Translations under genes and position numbers: made by a program | The notes under the pieces: generated by a model | Told to the model about the DNA's origin: nothing | Databases searched by the model: none | The model's input: only the letters and a program-made list of their open reading frames with translations | Part shown: one piece after another, positions 1 to 7,621 of the stretch | How the letters are laid out: each line of letters opens with the position of its first letter | Numbering within the stretch: the stretch's first letter is position 1 | Source of the DNA: Clostridia bacterium | GTDB taxonomy: Bacteria > Bacillota > Clostridia > Christensenellales > CAG-314 | DNA: 17,937 nucleotides | Direction: 5' to 3' | NCBI GenBank assembly: GCA_900769665.1 | Contig: CAAGHL010000066.1 | Coordinates: 1-17,937, forward strand

Positions 1-188
1 CTGACGCTCGCTCCGCGTAGAGCAATAATGTTATTGTCGGCTCTCGATTGAATGCGCCTACGCTCCGATGTCGCTGCGTGGTAACACCTCGGCTCATTGC
101 TAACAAGCATTACGTAACCGTGCCCTCGTTCCGCCCTCGAAGAGGCTTCGCTGTTCTTGCGAAATGTTTTCGTTTGGACACCGCCTCG
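1..188 (+). repeat. Left arm of long inverted repeat (block 1)
   Basis: This stretch is repeated in reverse complement at 1070-1253. By eye the arms differ only by a 4-base length change near 27-33, one substitution near 110 and little else. The window begins inside the arm, so the true left edge lies outside. It contains the recurring motifs GTGGTAACACCTCGGCTC (83-100) and TTTCGTTTGGACACCGCCTC (168-187), both found again in the blocks at 7.1-8.5 kb and 11.5-12.3 kb. No convincing reading frame runs through it. Confidence 0.9.
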
Positions 189-1069
189 GTTTCTAGCTTG
201 AAATGGTCGGTTTAATAGAATGTTGTCGCTGTGGGGCAACACCTTGCCCCACCAAGCACTTAGTTGGTTAAAACTGACGGGGATGCTTTCAAAAGAGAAA
301 ATATGTCCTCAGCCGAGCCGCGTTTTCTGCGGCGAACGCCACGTAGCGAAGCGGAGTATTGCGAGGAAAACGTGACTTTCGTTTGACGTGGCAATCCGCT
401 GGAAAGCAACCTTGTTAATATGGGCGCTTCCTCGAGATCCCCACGTCGCACAACCTAACGTCGACGACTATGATTAGTTATAGTATTAAGTCCACATCAG
501 TAGCAATATCATTGACAATAATTGCTCCTCGGGATGACTTAATTAGAAAATCTCGACATTAGACTTACTGCAGATAATGTGATTTGCCACCGTTGCAAAC
601 TCTTTAGTGCCATTTTCTGCTACATCACGTGTTGCCGCGACCTGCGCGTGGCGACACCCCTTGCGGGGGATGTTGGGGATGCTCTCCCCAACGTTGTGCA
701 TTAGATGCGGTGAGCAACCGCACCCTTGTTAGCCCGACCGCAATAGGGTCGTCGGTGGGTAGCACAAAAGCGTGTTCTTCGCTGACTGCGTGCCACCGCT
801 ATTGCGCGTGTGGTCGGAGTCCTTGAGGGGCGATTGTCGGGGGTTGGGCGGAAACACCTACACGAGTTTTGGGAGTTGGTGCGAATACTTTATCGACACA
901 TACAATGTACTTAACGTAACTCCGATTACAAGTACCTATATCCGTTACAAACACCGCCGAAGTTCAACCCACTTGAAGAGCGACAAACACATATTACTTG
1001 CAACTTGTCTTGCCGTGGGCGGCGAGGTGTTGCATCGTGGCGACATCTGACCGAGGGTGCGGCTGGAGG
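189..1069. other. Gene-free loop between the block 1 inverted arms
   Basis: These 881 bases carry only short frames with no family resemblance. Seen directly are a MITE-like fragment (350-480), a run of short perfect hairpins at 651-760, and a segment at 824-857 ending GGGGGTTGGGCGGAAACAC that recurs at 7694-7727. GTGGGCGGCGAGGTGTTG near 1015 recurs with one change near 7881. The hairpins include an 8 bp stem 672-679/685-692 with a 5-base loop and a 6 bp stem 706-711/717-722. No tRNA, rRNA, tmRNA, SRP or RNase P RNA signature was recognised. Confidence 0.6.
350..480 (+). repeat. MITE-like fragment, left end intact
   Basis: The segment 355-395 (ATTGCGAGG ... GACGTGGCAAT) matches the 44-base terminal repeat of the element at 7492-7621. 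It is followed by a shared interior (AACCTTGTTAATATGGGCGC, 409-428). The right side (422-470) instead matches 3358-3405, including CCTAACGTCGACGA, so at least two right-end variants exist. The outer CATTGCGAGG-type end resembles a kind of short palindromic repeat known from many bacterial genomes. Confidence 0.7.
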
Positions 1070-1253
1070 CGAGGCGGTGTCCAAACGAAAACATTTCGCA
1101 AGAACAGCGAAGCCTCTTCGAGGGCGGAACGAGGGCACGGTTACGTAATCCTTGTTAGCAATGAGCCGAGGTGTTACCACGCAGCGACATCGGAGCGTAG
1201 GCGCATTCAATCGAGAGCCGACAATATATTGCTCTACGCGGAGCGAGCGTCAG
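1070..1253 (-). repeat. Right arm of long inverted repeat (block 1)
   Basis: This is the reverse complement of 1-188, about 97% identical by eye over ~184 bases. Homologous sequence continues beyond it towards the rluA-like gene. Arms this similar and this long imply either a recent origin or continuing gene conversion. Confidence 0.9.
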
Positions 1254-1257
1254 GCGT

Positions 1258-1400
1258 TCGCAGCGTGGTAATAGCGAGGCGGTATTTTTTCGTGGGACAT
1301 TGCCTCGGCGATACAGCGTCAAACGTTCGCAACGATGCAATACCTCGCCGCCCACTCTCCAACCACCCCATCTTCGGCGTTTTCTACCACAACTACTCAC
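1258..1400 (+). repeat. Right-end module of block 1
   Basis: Two sub-motifs lie here: TTTTTTCGTGGGACATTGCC (1285-1304) followed by TCGGCGATA, and AATACCTCGCCGCCCACTCT (1341-1360) followed by CTTCGGCGTTTTC. Both recur in the same order at 8389-8520, in front of the jag terminator. The first recurs inverted near 11594-11621. The module ends about 25-40 bases before the rluA-like start codon, so it may hold or displace that gene's promoter. I see no clear -35/-10 pair in it. Confidence 0.8.
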
Positions 1401-1425
1401 AGCGCCAAACAACCACAACTCACAC

Positions 1426-2271
1426 ATGAAACTAACATTCAACATTACTTCCGCCGACCACGGCAAAACCATACGGCAATTCTTTGCGGAAAAAGGTTAC
1501 AGCGGAACAACAATCAAAAAGTTTAAGTACGACGGCGAAATTGCCGTCAACGGACAGCGCGAAATCGTCAACTACGTACTACGCAAGGGGGACGTACTGT
1601 CCCTTGCCACCAACGACGGCGCACTACACCCCGAACCTTCGCAAACGGCGGCGCAAATTTGCTACGTCGACGAGTTTTTGTACGTGTGCGACAAGCCCTA
1701 CGGCATAAACACGCACCCCGACCGCGCCAACCGCGAGGACACGTTGGCAAACCGCCTTTCGGTAACCTTCGGTGACAACTTTACGTTGCGCATTGTAACG
1801 CGCTTGGACAAGACGACAAGCGGCTTGGTACTGGGCGCATTGGACGAAGTAGCCGCCGAAAAACTCAACACAATGCAGCAAAAACACGAAATACACAAGA
1901 CTTACTTGGCACTTGTATGCGGAATTTTGCCCGACGACCATGGCGAAATACGGCTGCCGCTTACGCGAGTAGACGAGCAAAACAAAACCGTTGTGGACGA
2001 ACACGGCAAATCGTCGGCAACAACCTACACAGTTTTACGCCGAAACGCCGACACCACCCTTGTGGAACTACATCCGCTGACGGGGCGCACACACCAACTG
2101 CGAGCGCACATGTCGGCAATAGGCTACCCGATTGTCGGCGACGTGCTGTACGGCGGCACGCCCGACAGCCGCATTATGCTCCACTGCGCCGAGTTGGTAT
2201 TCGCCCACCCGATGACAAACAATCTAATACAAGTATCAAGCCCACTGCCAGAGAAATTTAACAACAAATAA
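1426..2271 (+). CDS. RluA-family 23S/tRNA pseudouridine synthase
   Basis: The predicted product is a 281-residue enzyme that converts specific uridines in ribosomal or transfer RNA to pseudouridine in the cytoplasm. Residues 1-60 look like an S4-type RNA-binding domain. The catalytic motif TRLDKTTSG (125-133) carries the nucleophilic Asp128. The downstream block LVELHPLTGRTHQLRAHM (212-229) and GDVLYGG (238-244) are typical of the family, and the length is normal. An upstream in-frame extension to 1300 reads into repeat sequence, so ATG 1426 is preferred. No Shine-Dalgarno sequence is visible before it, which is odd beside the strong ones on its neighbours. It is the only plus-strand gene here and abuts repeat block 1. 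Whether it corresponds to RluA, RluC, RluD or a paralogue cannot be decided from sequence alone. Confidence 0.92.
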   Translation: MKLTFNITSADHGKTIRQFFAEKGYSGTTIKKFKYDGEIAVNGQREIVNYVLRKGDVLSLATNDGALHPEPSQTAAQICYVDEFLYVCDKPYGINTHPDRANREDTLANRLSVTFGDNFTLRIVTRLDKTTSGLVLGALDEVAAEKLNTMQQKHEIHKTYLALVCGILPDDHGEIRLPLTRVDEQNKTVVDEHGKSSATTYTVLRRNADTTLVELHPLTGRTHQLRAHMSAIGYPIVGDVLYGGTPDSRIMLHCAELVFAHPMTNNLIQVSSPLPEKFNNK

Positions 2272-2330
2272 CCGTTTTTCCAAAGAAGTTGTGCCATTTT
2301 TGCACCCGTAAATATCCGTTTAGTAGCAAA

Positions 2331-2360
2331 AAAAACTCCATACGTATTAAAAATTTGATT
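2331..2360 (+). repeat. 30-base dispersed direct repeat, copy 1
   Basis: It matches 3562-3591 at 29 of 30 positions. The core is ATACGTATTAAAAATTTGAT, which includes a near-palindrome around TACGTA. The two copies bracket the 2485-3159 gene. A related stretch, AATACGTATTTTGAC, lies just upstream of mnmG (15982-15996). Confidence 0.85.
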
Positions 2361-2361
2361 G

Positions 2362-2400
2362 CAAAAAAAACGGCTCAAGAAGATTTCTTCCTGTGCCGTC
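2362..2400 (-). terminator. Rho-independent terminator after the 2485-3159 gene
   Basis: On the minus strand, ACGGC (2399-2395) pairs with GCCGT (2374-2370) around an inner GAAG/CTTC helix. An uninterrupted run of U residues follows (complement of 2363-2370). It lies about 85 bases past the stop codon of the minus-strand gene ending at 2485. Confidence 0.65.
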
Positions 2401-2484
2401 TATGTAAAAAATGATATTAGCGACAAATCAAATGCAATTAAAATGGACATTCTTTTGTTCATTTTGTTTTTCCTATCTATACTC

Positions 2485-3159
2485 CTATTTATATTTATCG
2501 ATATACTCTTCGCCTAAGTAGAATAATACATAAAACTCAAAAGAGTATTGGTTGCCGTCATCTGTTGTAATGGTGTCTTTAACCATTATATCGAATTGCT
2601 TATACTCCACTAAAAATAGATTCTCGTACTTACTAAAGTAATCTGTTACAAATACACACGTGATATTGGCTGTTGTTTTACCGTCTTTCAAGTTGATAAT
2701 ACGCTGTGGAGATGATTGTAACGTTTCTTTTTCGTAGACGGATTTTGTTATATTAAGCATTTGGCTTGTTTGCGGAAATATAAAGTTGTCCTTGTTTACA
2801 ATACACTTGCCTGCAAACATTTTTGCGTAATGTTCCAACTCGCTTACTACTTTGGGATCGATTTTGTCGAGCGGAAACTCCGTTTTGAGATCGTGGTCAA
2901 GTAAACGCAGGGACTCATCGTAGTACGTAGGAATGCTACTGTACAGTTTGTTCCCGTTTTTGTCTTTTAGTGTAAAAGTGCCGACCTCTCGTCCTGTTTC
3001 TTTTTCAACGTTCAGATAGTCTCCCGTAAATGCGCTCATTCGGAAGCGGTAGACGTTGCTGTTGAAGTAGACAAACAAGCCTGCGGCTATTGCAGTAGCG
3101 ACGACTATTGCCGCAAGCACAATGCACACAATCTTGATTGTTTTTGCCGTTTGTTCCAT
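2485..3159 (-). CDS. Single-TM exported protein of unknown function
   Basis: This 224-residue protein has a short positively charged N-terminus and one hydrophobic helix at about 9-32. A largely polar domain of ~190 residues follows, most likely outside the cell and anchored by the uncleaved helix. The segment 44-73 (FTGDYLNVEKETGREVGTF, then LKDKNGNKLY) looks like the opening strands of a beta-rich fold. There are two cysteines in the outer domain (119 and 168). I recognise no family. An AGGAGG ribosome-binding site stands 8-9 bases before the ATG. The gene has its own promoter (3193-3221) and terminator (2362-2400), so it is probably monocistronic. Its more AT-rich sequence contrasts with the housekeeping genes, which may indicate transfer. 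Confidence 0.85.
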   Translation of the reverse strand: MEQTAKTIKIVCIVLAAIVVATAIAAGLFVYFNSNVYRFRMSAFTGDYLNVEKETGREVGTFTLKDKNGNKLYSSIPTYYDESLRLLDHDLKTEFPLDKIDPKVVSELEHYAKMFAGKCIVNKDNFIFPQTSQMLNITKSVYEKETLQSSPQRIINLKDGKTTANITCVFVTDYFSKYENLFLVEYKQFDIMVKDTITTDDGNQYSFEFYVLFYLGEEYIDKYK

Positions 3160-3192
3160 AATTTTCCTCCTTGGTGAAAACGCACCTTGACT

Positions 3193-3221
3193 ATTATATC
3201 AAATGCAATATGTAATTACAA
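3193..3221 (-). promoter_or_regulatory. Sigma-A-type promoter of the 2485-3159 gene
   Basis: On the minus strand, a -35 TTGTAA (3221-3216) and a perfect -10 TATAAT (3198-3193) are 17 bases apart, with an extended -10 TG one base upstream. The predicted transcript starts near 3187, giving a leader of about 27 bases that contains the ribosome-binding site. Confidence 0.8.
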
Positions 3222-3355
3222 TAGCTTTACCAAAATCGACAAGTTTATTTTCATTTCGTTTGCACTCTCTACATATAGGACAATTTTTGTAGGCGTTTCG
3301 TGACACAAAAAATAAAAAAAGTAAAAAATTTTTTCGACAATACGACAAAGCACAC

Positions 3356-3478
3356 AAGGGCGCTTCCGCGAGATTGCCACGGTGCAACCTAACGTTGACG
3401 AGTAGTAACAGTAAATTGCTCCAATGTAGCCATCGTCAATACATGCCAAACCTCGGCTTGTTCCATGCAATGACACGT
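3356..3478 (+). repeat. MITE-like repeat copy in the 3160-3788 intergenic region
   Basis: The left part (3358-3405) matches 422-470, and 3394-3460 matches 12239-12305 (about 85% over the last 41 bases). It ends in TGCAATGACA, like the outer end of the element at 7492-7621. It therefore links block 1, block 3 and the MITE-like elements. The rest of this 629-base gap holds AT-rich sequence, the second 30-base repeat, a terminator, and no supportable gene. Confidence 0.7.
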
Positions 3479-3561
3479 AGGTGTACGTAAACAAGAATAA
3501 TCCGTTTCTTAGATGCCTGATTGACACGATACAAACACCTTTATTTACGTAAAAATGCACC

Positions 3562-3591
3562 AAAAACTCAATACGTATTAAAAATTTGATT
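3562..3591 (+). repeat. 30-base dispersed direct repeat, copy 2
   Basis: This is the 29/30 match to 2331-2360, in the same orientation about 1.2 kb away. It contains the 10-base palindrome AATACGTATT. Confidence 0.85.
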
Positions 3592-3629
3592 ACACGGCGT
3601 ACTTTTCCAACTCATCGTTTACAACACAA

Positions 3630-3660
3630 AACAGCGTTCGGTACATTGCCGAACGCTGTT
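3630..3660. terminator. Rho-independent terminator after the lipoprotein gene
   Basis: A perfect 12 bp stem, AACAGCGTTCGG (3630-3641) with its complement at 3649-3660, closes a 7-base loop. T-rich sequence flanks it in both directions: TTTTGTGTT on the minus strand and GTTTTAT on the plus strand. It lies about 130 bases past the stop of the 3789-6665 gene and could act in both directions. Confidence 0.8.
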
Positions 3661-3788
3661 GTTTTATCATATGCTGTTTTTTGAAACGACTTAAACTAAT
3701 CAATTTGATTTTTCAACACTTAACCGCATTGAAAATGGTTTTTACAAACGTCAATTGGTAAATCGCTTCGCCGCATTGCAATGCTTCG

Positions 3789-6665
3789 TTACGCTTTTGC
3801 CGTGGTATCAGTTACAGTAATCGTTGCATCTCCGCCGTACTCCAACACAACAAAGTCGAAGTTTGCCGCTTTGCCGCCGTTGGCTTCCACAATAATTTCG
3901 TTTTCGCCCTCGGCAAGTTGAATACCCTCTACCACGATGTAGCCCCAATTGTACCAGTTGCTTCCGTCAAAGCCGGGTACACCGCTTGCATCGATAGCGT
4001 ACTTGTTTGCCGTGTTGCTTGCCAAGTACACAAGCAATGCGTCGCCGTAGCCCGTGTTCATACAAGGCGCAATACGTATACGCAACGTAACGGTGGTTGC
4101 CTTGTCTGCCGTAACCTTGATGTGCATCTTGTTGTCGCCGTTACCCCAGTTGCCTGCCCAACCGGTGCCGCTGGCACCGCGATCGGTCAAGTCTTTGGGA
4201 TCGGTGGGTTTGCTAATAAAGCTATCGTTGTTGTATGTCGGCGTACCTGTAATTTCAAGGTCTTCCGCTTCGATCTTCAATTGCTTTTTGGCGCAAGTGC
4301 ATTTGTCCGCGCATATGGGATCGGTGCAATCGCTTGTGCATTTGCCACAAGTAGCGCAAATATCCTTACACATGTGCGGCAATGTAATTTCTACATCGGC
4401 AGGAACGTTTTCCACAATCAAGCAGTCCACATTGACATTGACTCCCGTGACGTTGACAAATTCAATCTTGTCGCCGTCTTTCAAGGAGATGTTACTCATC
4501 GTTGCATACGGTTTGTAGTTGTGCCATTCTTCATTGACGATGTGTAAAAGAGTTTTGTCACTCCACTCCACCGCTACTCCGTTGACTTTAATGATCAAAT
4601 CGCTGCCGAATGCCTTATCTGCTCCTTCGCACGAGGACAGCTTCATTACAAAGCGCAGTCCGTCGGCTTGCTTGTTCATGCTTACAGTCCAAGTGATGGT
4701 ATTACCGACAACAGCAAATTGTCCGATACTCATACCGCCGCTTGCTCCGTCGGGCTTCTTAAAAATACTACTTCCGTCGTTGCTTTGCGGCAAACCTTGT
4801 GCAAGTTCCGCTTCCAACACCACTTGTTTTGCGCCGCACTCGCAAACGCCGTTATTGTATACGTGCGTATGACCGTGTCCTTGGCACTTGTCCGCGCAGT
4901 GAGGATCGGTGCAATCTTTGTTTGTGCATTTTCCGCAAACTTCGCACTTGCTTGTGCATACGTGCGTTACGGATATTTTTGCGTCGCCGACATCTTCCAA
5001 AACCACATAGTCGAAGTTTGCGCTTGCGCCTTCGTAGGCTTCGATTACTATTACGTTGTCGCCTGCGACGAGGTCGATGCCCGTTGCCAAGATGTAGCTC
5101 CAATCGTAGTATCTGTCCGCTCCGCACGGGGTGGCTTGACTCATATCCAACGTGTAAGCGTTGCCGCCTTGCGGATAAACAAGGATAAGATTGTCTCTCG
5201 AACCCCAGCCGTATGCTATACGAATACGCAGTTTTGCGCCCGTTACGGCTTTGTCGGAAGTAATGCGCAACGTCATCTTGTTGTCGCCGTTGCCCCAGTT
5301 GCCTACCCAACCCGTGCCGCTGGCATTGTTTTTGGAAATTTCTTCCGCGGTGTGTTCTTCCACAAAGCTTGGATTGCCCCAAGTAGGCGTACCGGTAATT
5401 TCAAGGTCTTCCGCTTCCACTTTGAGTGCCTTACATCTTGCGCAGGTTGCGCCTGCCGTAAAGTCGTGTCCGAGGGCGGGAATGGCAACGGATTCGGTAA
5501 TTTCTTCGTTACCGTCGTTGTCATTGTAGTACTTTTCGCATACAGTGCAGTAAAAATAATGTATGTTGCCTGCATTTGTGCAGGTGGCTTCCGTGGCGGG
5601 AACTTCCGTCATTGTGTGGGTGTGGGTTGTTGCGCAGTCGCACTTTTCGGCGCACGCAGGGTCGGTGCACTCGCTTGTGCATTTGCCGCAAACTTTACAC
5701 ACGTCCTTGCAGATATGTTTGGGCGCGACGATTGCGGTTTTGTCAAGTCCTACAACAATCATGCAGTCGATGTTGACGGATACGGGTTGTACCCCGACAA
5801 ACTCGATTGTATTTTCTCCTGCAACGAGTTGGATGTTGTTTTTGGTGGAGTAGGGACGATAGTTGTGCCATTGTTCTCCTTCCAACGGATCGAGGAAGGT
5901 GTCTTGCCATTCAACTTCGGCGCCGTTTACCTTGATTACAATGTCCGTACCAAGTGTGCGAGCTCCGCCGCAGTTGCTGAGCATCATTGTTATCGAAACT
6001 TTGCTTGCCGCCTTGTCCGTGGTGAAAACCCATGTAAGCGTGTTGCCTGCAACGGCAAATTGTCCGACAATTTTGCCACCGCTTGCGCTGTCGACATCTT
6101 GTACTACTTCGTCGCCGTTGTCCGACTGCGACAGTATGGTTGCGTTCTCCGCTTCCATCAGTCTGCCACCGCATTTTGCGCAAATTCCGTCGGCAAATTC
6201 GTGGGACGTACGAGGAATTTCCTGAACGATTGCCAACTTTACTTTACCTTCGGCGTCCTTAAACTTTTGTCCGCATGTTTCGCATTTGTAGTACTCTTCC
6301 GTGCCTACGCTTACACATGTGGCTGCTACTGCGTCAACCTTGACGATTTTGTCATGCTTGCACAGTGCCGCGCCGCAACGGTCGCATTTGTAGTCTTTGT
6401 TTTTGTCCTCGTGACCGAGCGCAGGGATGGTTTTGGGCGCGGTGATTTCCACAGTACCGTCCTTGTCGGAGAAGTACTTGTTGCACGTTTCGTCGGTGCA
6501 TTGCCAGTAGGCTTCCACTCCGTCCGCGGTGCAGGTTGCCGCCGAGCCTTTGTACTCCTTGAGGGTGTGCGTGTGGGCTTGCTCGCAACCGACAACGGCG
6601 GAGAAGCACAGCGCAAACACGACAGCAAGCACGACGAAGGCTACTATTCTGCTAGTTTTTTTCAT
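3789..6665 (-). CDS. Large lipoprotein with four CBM-like modules and Cys-rich linkers
   Basis: This 958-residue protein begins with a lipoprotein-type signal (hydrophobic 7-25, lipobox VVGC, lipidated Cys27), so it should sit on the outer face of the membrane. Residues ~41-99, 115-168 and 357-411 are cysteine-containing repeats of the TCT..G...Y..C..C type; the first and third end in IPALGH. Four beta-rich modules resembling carbohydrate-binding families 6/35 alternate as two types: A (169-310), B (415-560), A' (617-757), B' (797-946). A modules end in N(I/V)DC(M/L)IV; B modules start EAEDLEITGTPT and end ANFD(Y/F)VVLE. Linkers at 317-344, 568-595 and 764-791 share C..CGKCT and CTDP..CA.KC. 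No catalytic domain or cell-wall sorting motif is seen, so a glycan-binding role is inferred. Start ATG 6665 has AAGGAG before it; the frame stays open 143 codons further upstream through the leader, which is not thought to be translated. Confidence 0.9.
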   Translation of the reverse strand: MKKTSRIVAFVVLAVVFALCFSAVVGCEQAHTHTLKEYKGSAATCTADGVEAYWQCTDETCNKYFSDKDGTVEITAPKTIPALGHEDKNKDYKCDRCGAALCKHDKIVKVDAVAATCVSVGTEEYYKCETCGQKFKDAEGKVKLAIVQEIPRTSHEFADGICAKCGGRLMEAENATILSQSDNGDEVVQDVDSASGGKIVGQFAVAGNTLTWVFTTDKAASKVSITMMLSNCGGARTLGTDIVIKVNGAEVEWQDTFLDPLEGEQWHNYRPYSTKNNIQLVAGENTIEFVGVQPVSVNIDCMIVVGLDKTAIVAPKHICKDVCKVCGKCTSECTDPACAEKCDCATTHTHTMTEVPATEATCTNAGNIHYFYCTVCEKYYNDNDGNEEITESVAIPALGHDFTAGATCARCKALKVEAEDLEITGTPTWGNPSFVEEHTAEEISKNNASGTGWVGNWGNGDNKMTLRITSDKAVTGAKLRIRIAYGWGSRDNLILVYPQGGNAYTLDMSQATPCGADRYYDWSYILATGIDLVAGDNVIVIEAYEGASANFDYVVLEDVGDAKISVTHVCTSKCEVCGKCTNKDCTDPHCADKCQGHGHTHVYNNGVCECGAKQVVLEAELAQGLPQSNDGSSIFKKPDGASGGMSIGQFAVVGNTITWTVSMNKQADGLRFVMKLSSCEGADKAFGSDLIIKVNGVAVEWSDKTLLHIVNEEWHNYKPYATMSNISLKDGDKIEFVNVTGVNVNVDCLIVENVPADVEITLPHMCKDICATCGKCTSDCTDPICADKCTCAKKQLKIEAEDLEITGTPTYNNDSFISKPTDPKDLTDRGASGTGWAGNWGNGDNKMHIKVTADKATTVTLRIRIAPCMNTGYGDALLVYLASNTANKYAIDASGVPGFDGSNWYNWGYIVVEGIQLAEGENEIIVEANGGKAANFDFVVLEYGGDATITVTDTTAKA

Positions 6666-6694
6666 GTTTTGCTCCTTGTGGTGATATGATTTTG

Positions 6695-6782
6695 CAGCCG
6701 AGTAGGCTGTAAATTTTGTAGAAAGTTGCGACTGATTTTGCCGTCGCCAACAAACATAAAGGCGTTTTGCGCCGTTTTTGGC
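6695..6782 (-). promoter_or_regulatory. Structured 5' leader of the lipoprotein gene
   Basis: The predicted leader runs from about 6909 to 6666 (~244 bases), very long for one gene. On the minus strand its 3' half holds small perfect hairpins: GGCG/CGCC around CAAAA (6773-6761), GCGAC/GTCGC around a 10-base loop (6747-6728), and CAGCC/GGCTG (6709-6695). An alternative GCC/GGC stem at 6782-6771 excludes the first. GCAAAATCA occurs twice. The last hairpin ends about 20 bases before the ribosome-binding site. A regulatory RNA is plausible, but I recognise no known riboswitch class. Confidence 0.4.
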
Positions 6783-6915
6783 AAAATTTCGCTTGACGGC
6801 AAGTTTAATAATGTGTTTCGGTTCAACTTTTTTTTGTCGACTGCTTTTACCGCCAATCACGGACAAACAAAACGGCAAACGCACGTCAAAACACATTGCC
6901 GATAGCAACGGATAG

Positions 6916-6924
6916 ATTATAACA
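6916..6924 (-). promoter_or_regulatory. Extended -10 promoter of the lipoprotein gene
   Basis: On the minus strand there is TGT followed by a perfect TATAAT (6921-6916). No good -35 stands at 17 bases (CGTTTT), but the TGn extension can compensate. Transcription would start near 6909. Confidence 0.65.
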
Positions 6925-7070
6925 AAGAAAAAGCGATAAAACGGACAATAAAACCAAAATGTCACTTTCCTTTCATTTTCGGTTCGATGTAGCAGCGACA
7001 AAACGCAAATCGGGTTGGCATGATGTAATAAAATCCAAGATATTGGATTGATAGGTTTAAGGCAGAAATC

Positions 7071-7308
7071 GTATCGAGGCGCAATATGTAACAACAGGAC
7101 TTACGTAGAATAGCGCCATTCCATCTCGCCAATACCCATCAAAAAACGTGTTGATCACTCCCTCCGCGACGAGCAATAAAGTCGACTTAAACGAAGTTTC
7201 CCAGCCGCGCCGTCGCTCCGAGGTTTTTGGTTGGGCACCGTCGAGATGGAATGGCGAGTTAGTGGTAGACATTAAGTTTTTGTCGCATTTTTCTTTGCGC
7301 CTCGATAC
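7071..7308. repeat. Nested palindrome at the left edge of block 2
   Basis: An outer perfect 13 bp inverted repeat (GTATCGAGGCGCA 7071-7083 with its complement at 7296-7308) encloses a perfect 15 bp one (CGCCATTCCATCTCG 7114-7128 with its complement at 7242-7256). The left inverted arm of block 2 (7160-7236) lies inside. This marks where unique sequence upstream of the lipoprotein gene gives way to repeats. Confidence 0.75.
7160..7236 (+). repeat. Left inverted arm of block 2
   Basis: It matches the reverse complement of 7999-8078 at roughly 85%, including 26 identical bases that span CAGCCGCGCC. The end CGCTCCGAGGTTTTTGGTTG is a version of the block 1 arm motif GTTTTCGTTTGGACACC. Confidence 0.85.
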
Positions 7309-7491
7309 TCTATTTGCTTAGAAATAGCTATTCATTAGCAATAATAATAGACTTTATTTACATGCAAAGCCAAATTCAATTGCGTTTGTGTCGGGCTAAT
7401 TCTCACATGGGTGGTCATGCGGTCAAAGGCGGCGTAGTACACGGGACAAAATAATGACAATTTGCAATTAAAACATTTTAGACAATATAAA

Positions 7492-7621
7492 ATTGTCATT
7501 GCGATAAAGCCGTGACTTTCGGTTGACATAGCAATACACAATGAAATAACCTTGTCAATATGGGTGCTTTCCGGCAGATTGCCACGTCAAACGAAAAACA
7601 CGTTTTCCTCGCAATGACATT
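7492..7621. mobile_element. 130 bp MITE-like element with 44 bp terminal inverted repeats
   Basis: Bases 7492-7535 and the reverse complement of 7578-7621 are both 44 long and agree at 35 positions (ATTGTCATTGCGA ... GCAAT against AATGTCATTGCGA ... GCAAT). The 42-base interior matches 395-435. No reading frame is present, so any movement would need a transposase supplied elsewhere. Just to its left, AATGACAATTT (7453-7463) forms a perfect 11 bp inverted repeat with 7490-7500, which overlaps the element's end. No clear target-site duplication is seen. Confidence 0.75.

Noticed and set aside
651..860. Known structured RNA (tmRNA, 6S, SRP RNA, RNase P RNA) or group II intron
   Set aside because: None of the conserved core motifs I know for these RNAs is present, and no reverse transcriptase gene is seen. 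Part of the region recurs in block 2 as repeat sequence.
1..1400. CRISPR array
   Set aside because: The repeats are long, in both orientations, and not separated by uniform spacers; no cas genes are present.
772..1429. Several 60-143 codon frames inside the repeat blocks (also 7846-8646 and 11781-12017)
   Set aside because: They overlap each other on both strands, cross inverted repeats, lack ribosome-binding sites and resemble no protein family.
2272..2330. Terminator for the rluA-like gene
   Set aside because: Only a short GTGC/GCAC stem is visible and it is not followed by a T run.
4668..6689. 673-codon plus-strand open frame opposite the lipoprotein gene
   Set aside because: It is a mirror of the minus-strand gene's codon usage and repeats. 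It has no family resemblance, no ribosome-binding site, and runs antisense to clear domains.
6666..7094. 143-codon N-terminal extension of the lipoprotein
   Set aside because: It would bury the signal peptide and lies across the promoter and leader. A good ribosome-binding site stands just before ATG 6665.
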